The translations under genes were made by a program, and so were the position numbers. DNA of 6,874 nucleotides from Acidobacteriaceae bacterium. Its GTDB lineage: Bacteria; Acidobacteriota; Terriglobia; Terriglobales; Acidobacteriaceae. Shown one piece after another: positions 1 through 5,265 of the stretch. Location: assembly GCA_003165855.1 (NCBI GenBank), contig PMXH01000290.1, positions 1-6,874 of the forward strand. Reading direction: 5' to 3'. How positions within the stretch are numbered: position 1 is the stretch's first letter; each line of letters starts with the position of its first letter. The notes under the pieces are model-generated. The model did not search any database, was not told the origin of the DNA, and worked only from the letters and a program-made list of their open reading frames with translations.

Positions 1-2209
1 CGAATAAAATAGTCGCGGACAAAGTTCCCGCCAACAATGTCGGGCCGCTGCCGGGCTGCGATTTTAGATTAGGCGCTAGCGTTGCCGAGCCGGAGCCGGG
101 ACCGACTGTGAGGATGGTTACAGTCGCATTCGGGCTGTTGGGGGTGACAGTGCTTGGACTGATCGAGCAGGTGAGCCCCGCAACGCCTGACTGGGGCGTG
201 CAGGTAAGACTCACGGTTCCGGTAAAGGCAGGGACTGCATCCAGAACAATGGCCGCGGTGCCCTGGTCTCCGGGGAGGGCGAGGGTTACGCGGTTGGGGT
301 TCACCGAAAAAGAATAATCGAGGGGCCAGGCATTCACCAGGATATTGGCATTGAGAGAACCGAGGCCGGTCGTTTGATCGTAACCTGGGTTCGCAACGTA
401 GCCCAGAAGACCGGCGCTTGAGCCGCTGCTAGGGCAGTCGGGCGTCCCCTGGGTGCAGGGGACTATGTTGCTGCCTGTGGTGATGTCGTTAAAGGCAGTC
501 GGCATACTCACTGCCAGGTTGTAGAGCGTAGGGTTTACGTTGCCCTGGGTGGAATTGGTGCGTTGGTTGATGATGGCAACAATTCCGGCGAAAGCAGGTG
601 AGCCGAAGGAAGTACCTCCGCTGTGCCCGCCCTTGGCGTCGCTGAATCCGACGATGCAAGAGTCAGCCGAACAGACGAGGTAAGGATCGTGGTCAGGGGA
701 AGCGGTCAGCGCGATATCGGGGACGTCACGCGCGTTGTCGTCGGGCACATTCGTGGCAATCTGCCAGGCCGGTTTTGGAAAGAAAGTACTCGCGCCCCCG
801 CCGCTGGCGCTGAGTTCAGAATTCGCCACCGCATCGTTCCAGGTTATTTCCGGAATGTAAGAAATAGCGGAGCCCCCGTCTAAGGCGTTGGCGGCATTCC
901 AATAGGTAGAAGTGGTGATGCTGGGCGGATCGGCGGAGAACTCGGTTCCGCCCACGCCGGTGACCTCAGGAATCGCCGCAGGCACGTCGACAGCCAGGCC
1001 GTTCACGGCTGAAGCTGCGCTGGCGGGGTCGCAATCGGCGGCTCCGGAATCTCCGGAAGCGGCGATGACGGTCTGACCCTGTAAATTGCCCGTTTGTACC
1101 CAACCCTGAATCGTGTCGGCTTCCGTACTTCCCATATTCAGCTCACATTCGCCGTAGGTGATGCTAATTACCGGAGCGAGATTATTCTCGATCGTATAGT
1201 TCAGGGCGTCAATCGCGGTGTAGGTCGAATTGATGCCGACGAAAACGAAGATAAGATTTGCATTGGGGGCGACAGCTTCCGACCACTCGAGATCGAGGTC
1301 CGCCTCGCCCAGGGCATTGGCGTTTATACCTGGATTGCCACTGAGAGGGACCTGTATCTGCTGAAAATTGGTGGAGGTTCGAGCCGGCAGGGCCGCCGCG
1401 GTCCGGAAATCATCGATATCGGCGGTGTAGATTGCCGTCTGTCCCATGATTGCGATCGATTGTCCGGTGCCGTTAAATCCGGCGCTATAAAGCGAGTTCA
1501 GACCGTAGATGGTGGCAAAATCGGCAGGCGCAAGATAGTGGGCGCCGGTGGTGCCGTCGGTGAAGTGGGCCGAAAGGCCGCCGAACGCTTGGTTCGACGA
1601 ATTTCCGCCTTTCGGCTGGGCTCGTAAGTCGCTGAGATGGCGGATGGACCGCACCGTGGAGGCAAATGCCGCGGGCACGGAAAGTTCCGTGGCATTCGCG
1701 AAGTGCATCTCTCCATTCAAGAGATAGTGATGCATCTCAGTGCGGAACGCGGCTTCAATCTGAGAGGCGGTTCCAGTGAAGAAAATCTCCGTGTGGCCGC
1801 GGGAAATGCGGTTAACCTCGAAGCCTTCGCTCTGCAGCCAGGAAGTCACCTTTGCGAGGTCAGATTCGCTCATGCCAAAGCGGTCGGCGTATTGCTCGGG
1901 AGTCAGCCATTTATGGAAACTCAGGGAGGAACGATCCTGCTGCTCCTGGAGGAGAGCCTGCAGCGCGGTTTGCTGGTCCGGGGACGGCTTAAAGACCAGG
2001 GAGACACCTTCGAGCTTCATATTTCCGTCTACCCGGCCGGCGTCGAATTGAGGCTGGGCAAGGCGATGGGTGGAACCTGGAACAACGGCATATTGGTTGG
2101 GCTCGACGGCTTGCAGTATGCGGTTCTGCGGGCCGCTTTGCGCAAAAGAGGCGAGCGAAGTCCCAACTAACAGCACGAATACAGATACACTTTTGCCGGA
2201 ACAGAACAT
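1..2209 (-). CDS. Secreted S53 (kumamolisin/sedolisin-type) serine-carboxyl peptidase, 3' end cut by window edge
   Basis: An open frame of 736 codons runs from ATG 2209 to the left edge with no stop. An in-frame stop (TAA, 2227-2225) lies just upstream and GGAGG precedes the ATG, so the start is firm. Residues 1-23 look like a Sec signal peptide (hydrophobic core SVFVLLVG, cleavage near SFA|Q). Residues ~30-195 match the pro-kumamolisin activation domain (HKWLTPEQYADRFG at 99). The catalytic domain covers ~223-627. Its S53 residues are all visible: Glu302 and Asp306 (GEADLD), oxyanion Asp387 (SGDSGA) and nucleophile Ser534 (GGTSFGSP). The family calcium site also fits (Asp575-Ile576, then GYD with Asp611). 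A cysteine-containing Ig-like beta-sandwich follows (~632-705), then a Gly/Ser/Pro linker. Members of this family are self-processing endopeptidases, usually acid-active, so an extracellular or periplasmic protein-degrading role is likely. The protein appears intact as far as it is visible. Confidence 0.93.
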   Translation of the reverse strand, partial: MFCSGKSVSVFVLLVGTSLASFAQSGPQNRILQAVEPNQYAVVPGSTHRLAQPQFDAGRVDGNMKLEGVSLVFKPSPDQQTALQALLQEQQDRSSLSFHKWLTPEQYADRFGMSESDLAKVTSWLQSEGFEVNRISRGHTEIFFTGTASQIEAAFRTEMHHYLLNGEMHFANATELSVPAAFASTVRSIRHLSDLRAQPKGGNSSNQAFGGLSAHFTDGTTGAHYLAPADFATIYGLNSLYSAGFNGTGQSIAIMGQTAIYTADIDDFRTAAALPARTSTNFQQIQVPLSGNPGINANALGEADLDLEWSEAVAPNANLIFVFVGINSTYTAIDALNYTIENNLAPVISITYGECELNMGSTEADTIQGWVQTGNLQGQTVIAASGDSGAADCDPASAASAVNGLAVDVPAAIPEVTGVGGTEFSADPPSITTSTYWNAANALDGGSAISYIPEITWNDAVANSELSASGGGASTFFPKPAWQIATNVPDDNARDVPDIALTASPDHDPYLVCSADSCIVGFSDAKGGHSGGTSFGSPAFAGIVAIINQRTNSTQGNVNPTLYNLAVSMPTAFNDITTGSNIVPCTQGTPDCPSSGSSAGLLGYVANPGYDQTTGLGSLNANILVNAWPLDYSFSVNPNRVTLALPGDQGTAAIVLDAVPAFTGTVSLTCTPQSGVAGLTCSISPSTVTPNSPNATVTILTVGPGSGSATLAPNLKSQPGSGPTLLAGTLSATILF

Positions 2210-2308
2210 CAACGAGCCTCCAGTTTACGTTAGACGTCCACAGGTTTACCCCAAGGGATTTCCTGATCAGATTCATGATATTGCAGCTGGGATGCCACCA
2301 CTCCCAAT
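2210..2308. promoter_or_regulatory. Divergent promoter region with GTTTAC repeats
   Basis: This 99-bp gap separates the divergent S53 and oxidoreductase genes and must hold the S53 promoter. GTTTAC occurs at 2223-2228 and 2244-2249, exactly 21 bp (two helical turns) apart. A third copy at 2323-2328 lies just inside the annotated oxidoreductase frame. The outer copies belong to an exact 11-bp direct repeat, AGTTTACGTTA, at 2222-2232 and 2322-2332. An inverted repeat, TGGGA-N9-TCCCA, spans 2288-2306. A possible S53 promoter on the minus strand is TTGGGA (2306-2301), 18 nt, then CAATAT (2282-2277); it is only a fair match to consensus. Regulator binding is inference. Confidence 0.4.
2217..2221 (-). 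promoter_or_regulatory. Shine-Dalgarno site of the S53 peptidase gene
   Basis: On the minus strand GGAGG sits 7 nt before ATG 2209 (GGAGGCTCGTTGATG). This is a textbook site and fixes the start. It rules out the TTG codon immediately before the ATG. Confidence 0.8.
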
Positions 2309-3400
2309 GTGCTCTTACCTGAGTTTACGTTACAATCGGCTGTTCCTGCTGGCAACCAGCCGGCTGAGAGTTTTCTCCTGCAAGCTGACGAACCGATTTC
2401 CGTGGCGGTGGTGGGGGTGGGCGTGTTCGGACGCAACCACGCCCGAGTATACCAAGAACTGGAGCAGCAGGGTGAACCGGTTCGGCTGGTGGGGGTGGTC
2501 GATCCTAATCTCGACCGCGCGGACGCGGTGGGGCGCGAGTTTGGCTGCCGGGCTTTCGGCTCAGTCGAGCAGATGCTGACCACGCACAGCGAAATCCGTG
2601 CAGCATCGGTGGCGGCGCCTACGGTGCATCATCTGGAAGTGGCGCGTGCGCTGATGGAGGCCGGTGTAGACGTGTTGATCGAGAAGCCGCTGGCTGCGTC
2701 ACTTGCTGAGGCGGATGAGTTGGTGCAGTTGGCAGGCACGCACAAACGTATTGCCCAGGCTGGTCATCTCGAGCGCTTTAATCCGGCGGTGCGGGCCACC
2801 ATCCCGCTGCTCACCCACCCCATGTTTTTCGAAGTGCATCGGCTGAGCGTTTTCACGCCGCGCTCGCTCGACGTGGATGTGGTTCTCGATTTGATGATTC
2901 ACGACCTGGACATCGTGCTCACATTTGCCGATTCTCCGGTGAAAGAGGTTCGTGCGGTGGGGTTGCCGATTCTTTCCGGCAAGGTTGATATTGCCAATGT
3001 GCGGCTGGAATTCGAATCCGGATGTGTGGCGAACCTGACGGCCAGCCGCGTCTCTACCGAACGGGTGCGCAAGTTGCGCTTCTTCCAGCCACGGCAGTAT
3101 GTCTCCGTCGATTACGGACGGCAAGAGGTGCTCGTCTTTACCGTGGGGGAAGATGGAACGGCTCCGAGCTCACCAACCGTGAACCCGCAGATTAAAGTGG
3201 GCAAGCCACCGGTGACTTCCGAAGAGCCTCTGCACGCGGAATTGAAATCGTTTCTGCATGCGGTGCGGCAGGGCTCCACGCCGGTGGTGCCGCTTGAGGA
3301 TGGACGACGGGCGCTTGCGCTTGCGCTCGACATTGTGGGGGCGATTCGGGAGCACGGGAAGAAGGTTGGGCTCGCCGGCCTGGCCAAGGTGAAGGGCTAG
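2309..3400 (+). CDS. Gfo/Idh/MocA-family NAD(P)-dependent oxidoreductase, lpx-associated (GnnA-like) type
   Basis: A 363-residue cytoplasmic protein. A Rossmann motif, G36-V-G38-V-F-G41, follows the first strand, and Asp65 ends the second strand, which favours NAD over NADP. The family EKP motif is at 125-127, and GHLERFNPA (152-160) and the D194-L-M-I-H198-D catalytic-helix motif follow. The C-terminal alpha/beta domain carries FFEVHRL, IANVRLEF and VANLTASR. From memory, this pattern matches oxidoreductases encoded between lpxA and lpxB in several Gram-negative phyla. One such member, GnnA of Acidithiobacillus, oxidises C3 of UDP-GlcNAc before a transaminase (GnnB) makes the 3-amino sugar of lipid A. 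No lpx or aminotransferase gene is visible here, so the substrate is inference. The GTG start is the only candidate after the upstream stop (2276-2278). It gives ~30 unconserved residues and has no clear ribosome site, so the true start may be nearer 2402. Confidence 0.88.
   Translation: MLLPEFTLQSAVPAGNQPAESFLLQADEPISVAVVGVGVFGRNHARVYQELEQQGEPVRLVGVVDPNLDRADAVGREFGCRAFGSVEQMLTTHSEIRAASVAAPTVHHLEVARALMEAGVDVLIEKPLAASLAEADELVQLAGTHKRIAQAGHLERFNPAVRATIPLLTHPMFFEVHRLSVFTPRSLDVDVVLDLMIHDLDIVLTFADSPVKEVRAVGLPILSGKVDIANVRLEFESGCVANLTASRVSTERVRKLRFFQPRQYVSVDYGRQEVLVFTVGEDGTAPSSPTVNPQIKVGKPPVTSEEPLHAELKSFLHAVRQGSTPVVPLEDGRRALALALDIVGAIREHGKKVGLAGLAKVKG
2331..2336 (+). promoter_or_regulatory. Possible -10 box (TACAAT) of the oxidoreductase gene
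   Basis: TACAAT matches the sigma-70 -10 consensus at five of six positions. It lies 22 nt inside the frame that begins at GTG 2309 and directly overlaps the second AGTTTACGTTA repeat. No good -35 box sits at the right distance. If it is used, transcription would begin near 2343 and translation would have to start downstream, for example at GTG 2402. Confidence 0.2.
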
Positions 3401-3474
3401 GCGGCACCTATCGTCAGTAACCTTGTTCACAACTCACCCTGTCGCCTACGATGGACACCTGCCTCAATCACGGT

Positions 3475-3479
3475 AGGAG
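3475..3479 (+). promoter_or_regulatory. Shine-Dalgarno-like AGGAG touching the start codon
   Basis: AGGAG ends directly before ATG 3480, leaving no spacer. Normal spacing is about 5-9 nt, so its use is doubtful. The frame is closed upstream by TAG at 3474-3476, so no earlier start exists. The first transmembrane segment begins near residue 13, which leaves little room for a later start. Confidence 0.3.
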
Positions 3480-4733
3480 ATGAGATCGGATTCCTCCAAT
3501 CAGAGTATCCCCAGGAAGATTTGGATCGTCCTGTACGGACTGCTGGCGGCTGCTGCAGTGGCCGTCCTGGTGCCAGTTGCTGCTCTCCTTCTCGCGCTCG
3601 CGTTCGTCTGGATTAATCAAGCAGCGCACTTATTTGAGCTCGGTGAAACGCAAGCCTGGCTGGGAATCATCTTTGCGCTCTACGCTGCCTATGCGGATGT
3701 CGTAATCGGCCCGCTCGTCTGGTGGAGGGTATCTGCAAAACGCCTTGGTGCGTCACGGAGGGTGAATAGCGTCGGCACGACCGCGGTGATTACATTCTTT
3801 TCTGTCGTTTGCCTCTGGGTGGTTCATGGCGAACAAGCCATCACCAATCCGGCTCGCTTGGAAGACGTATCCGATGATGGCAAGTTCGTCCTCGCTCGGT
3901 CGACTCCCTCGGGATCGTCGACCTTATACAAAATCGACACCAGCACCGGCGTCGCAAGACGACTAATAGCGACACCCTTGGGGTACGAGGCTGATGCATC
4001 ATTCTCTCCGGACAGTGGCCGAATCGTGTTCGCCTATAGCAAGAACGGGCAGGACTACAGCATCATGCTGACCGACCTTACAGGGCAGAATCCCCACGCG
4101 GTTTTAGTGGAAGGTGGAAACGACTCATGGCCTCGGTTTTCTCGCGACGGACGAGCCATTTATTTTGTCCGGACAGCTGGCGAATCCAAACAGAGGGGAT
4201 TCGATCTATTCTCGACCTCTCCCGATGGAAGGGATGTCACCCAACTCACTCATGAGCATTTCAGCTTTAACGGTGAACCATACCTTCAAGCGGCTCCTGT
4301 GCTGTCCTCTGACGGCAAGCAGCTGTTATTCACCACGAACGAGTCGCTAGAGCTTTGTTCTCTCGACAGCCCTAACCCGCAGCCCAGCAACTTGCTTTTT
4401 AACCTCCCCAACGCGCCGCCTTCCCGGCAGTACGTATCGGCCTACTTCTCGCCGGATGACAGGGGTGTCGTGTTCATGGCGGCAAGCGAGGGAAAGGATG
4501 GGTACGACTATGACGCCTATCGCGTCGACTTGGCGTCGCGTAAGGTACAGAAGCTGACTGAAAACAACAGCTATGCAAGCGATTTTCGTCTCTCAGTCGC
4601 CGGCAACAAAGCCGTATTCCTGAAGTGGAAATTCAGTCGGCTCCAGAGGCTTCCGCGGAGTTTCCAAATGCAGTTGATGGACATGCCAAGCGGAGCCGTC
4701 ACACCTGTCAACTTTGCCGGACTGCCCCAATGA
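3480..4733 (+). CDS. Membrane-anchored PD40/TolB-like beta-propeller protein
   Basis: A 417-residue protein with two parts. The N-terminal ~117 residues hold hydrophobic segments at about 14-45 (long, possibly a kinked helix or two passes), 60-82 and 101-116. Residues ~126-410 form about six WD40-like PD40 repeats of the TolB type, each with a S-x-D-G / V-F core: SDDGKFVLAR (131), FSPDSGRIVFAY (175), FSRDGRAIYFV (220), LSSDGKQLLF (275), FSPDDRGVVFM (323) and LSVAGNKAVF (371). This suggests a propeller displayed at the membrane for protein or ligand binding. No peptidase, kinase or DNA-binding domain is present, so the biochemical role is unknown. By eye it is less GC-rich than the oxidoreductase gene upstream, which hints at a separate history. 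It lies 79 bp after that gene on the same strand, and co-transcription is possible but unproven. The domain call is firm; the function is not. Confidence 0.8.
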   Translation: MRSDSSNQSIPRKIWIVLYGLLAAAAVAVLVPVAALLLALAFVWINQAAHLFELGETQAWLGIIFALYAAYADVVIGPLVWWRVSAKRLGASRRVNSVGTTAVITFFSVVCLWVVHGEQAITNPARLEDVSDDGKFVLARSTPSGSSTLYKIDTSTGVARRLIATPLGYEADASFSPDSGRIVFAYSKNGQDYSIMLTDLTGQNPHAVLVEGGNDSWPRFSRDGRAIYFVRTAGESKQRGFDLFSTSPDGRDVTQLTHEHFSFNGEPYLQAAPVLSSDGKQLLFTTNESLELCSLDSPNPQPSNLLFNLPNAPPSRQYVSAYFSPDDRGVVFMAASEGKDGYDYDAYRVDLASRKVQKLTENNSYASDFRLSVAGNKAVFLKWKFSRLQRLPRSFQMQLMDMPSGAVTPVNFAGLPQ

Positions 4734-4747
4734 GGGCGAATCGCCTC
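4732..4747 (+). terminator. Small stem-loop at the end of the PD40 gene, weak terminator candidate
   Basis: Overlapping the TGA stop is a hairpin: GGCG (4735-4738), AAT loop, CGCC (4742-4745). It extends by two base pairs across a bulged G. Only TT follows instead of a U-tract, so intrinsic termination would be poor at best. Confidence 0.2.
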
Positions 4748-4771
4748 TTACGACCTGCGCGGGAGCTGTAG

Positions 4772-4777
4772 CATAAT
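4772..4777 (+). promoter_or_regulatory. -10-like box (CATAAT) placed for a leaderless transcript
   Basis: CATAAT matches TATAAT at five of six positions and ends 6 nt before ATG 4784. The usual start point 7 nt after the box would therefore be the A of the ATG. A weak -35-like TTACGA lies at 4748-4753 with an 18-bp spacer. No Shine-Dalgarno sequence stands at normal distance from the ATG, which fits leaderless translation. The same AGCATAAT octamer recurs at 5112-5119 upstream of the transducer gene. Confidence 0.4.
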
Positions 4778-4783
4778 ATTTGG

Positions 4784-5005
4784 ATGGCATTCCCGATCCG
4801 AGTCTGCGCCGTTTGCTCTGAGGAGTTCGAGCTGAAGCCGGATAAGCCCGGCTTTGCCAACCGCTGCCCGGCGTGCAGCGAAACCGAACAAGCCGACCCC
4901 GTCACGAAGAAGAGCATGGACGCCGATGAACGCAAGAGTCTGACGGAAGCGAACGAGGCTCGGAGACGGGCGATGCGCGACTTGCTTTACCGCAAGGATA
5001 GCTAA
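4784..5005 (+). CDS. Small zinc-ribbon protein (73 aa)
   Basis: A short soluble protein with two CxxC knuckles, Cys8/Cys11 (VCAVC) and Cys28/Cys31 (CPAC). They are 16 residues apart, the geometry of a zinc ribbon binding one Zn2+. The rest (about 45-71) is highly charged and likely helical, rich in Glu, Arg and Lys (ADERKSLTEANEARRRAM). There is no signal peptide or membrane segment, so it should be cytoplasmic. Zinc ribbons of this size often bind nucleic acid, the ribosome or RNA polymerase, but nothing here identifies a partner. The ATG has no ribosome site at normal distance and a -10-like box directly upstream, so a leaderless message is plausible. The intact cysteine spacing and natural length argue that this is a real gene. 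A conserved hypothetical protein is the safest label. Confidence 0.72.
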   Translation: MAFPIRVCAVCSEEFELKPDKPGFANRCPACSETEQADPVTKKSMDADERKSLTEANEARRRAMRDLLYRKDS

Positions 5006-5265
5006 CGGTTTTCGCGGTGGTTCCCGCTACAGGTAGAAGCAGGTTCCAACGTCAGATTTGGCGGCGTTTTACAAATGTTTACACACGTAAGTCCCACCCC
5101 GTTTGTGAGTGAGCATAATCGCCTGAAAGATGCGAAAATGAAGTTAGCTTGGCCCGCGCTGCGCGCTGGGGTTGTCCAAAGGGACGAATGCAACGTAGCG
5201 GGGGGAATCCGTGTCTAACGGATAGGCCCTAGCCCGGACAAGCCCGGCTCGGACAAACTTAGTTC
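5006..5265 (+). promoter_or_regulatory. 260-bp non-coding region upstream of the TonB-like gene
   Basis: No convincing gene lies here. The region holds two TTTACA hexamers (5068-5073 and 5078-5083, 10 bp apart), each one base from the -35 consensus. It also has an inverted repeat TTAC-ACAC-GTAA (5079-5090) that could be an operator, and a -10-like CATAAT (5114-5119). No pair of boxes has ideal spacing. From 5151 on it contains GC-rich stem-loops, and near the gene start there are direct repeats of CGGACAA (5235-5241 and 5250-5256). The likely content is the promoter and 5' leader of the transducer gene. Specific sites are inference. Confidence 0.4.
5153..5185 (+). other. Two adjacent GC-rich stem-loops in the tonB-like leader
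   Basis: The first hairpin pairs CCCGCGC (5153-5159) with GCGC plus GGG (5163-5166 and 5168-5170) across a TGC loop with one bulged T, giving seven G-C pairs. A second, weaker one pairs GTCC (5174-5177) with GGAC (5182-5185). No U-run follows, so this is more likely a structured leader than an intrinsic terminator. Confidence 0.35.

Noticed and set aside
623..2170. Long plus-strand open frames at 623-883, 1094-1627 and 1637-2170
   Set aside because: They share codon register with the S53 frame on the opposite strand and are antisense shadows. Their translations show no domain, while the minus strand carries all S53 catalytic and calcium-site residues.
2407..2498. GGTGGGGGTGG repeated at 2410-2420 and 2488-2498, a possible G-quadruplex
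   Set aside because: Both copies encode the Val/Gly-rich strands of the Rossmann fold (VVGVG and LVGVV), which explains the G-rich sequence without a separate DNA function.
3385..3425. Inverted repeat CAAGGT...ACCTTG around the end of the oxidoreductase gene
   Set aside because: Six pairs with a 29-nt loop and no U-tract; too weak for a terminator and within chance expectation.
4981..4996. Hairpin CTTGC-TTTACC-GCAAG at the end of the zinc-ribbon gene as a terminator
   Set aside because: It is only five pairs, lies inside the coding sequence, and is not followed directly by a U-run.
5138..5218. 26-codon frame starting ATG 5138 in the tonB-like leader
   Set aside because: No ribosome site, no recognisable sequence, and it runs straight through the GC hairpins; not supported as a gene.
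4838..5249. Near-identical 16-mers CCGGAtAAGCCCGGCT (4838-4853) and CCGGAcAAGCCCGGCT (5234-5249)
   Set aside because: One copy is coding and the other is in a leader. By rough estimate, a 15/16 match is expected about once by chance in a GC-rich window of this size.
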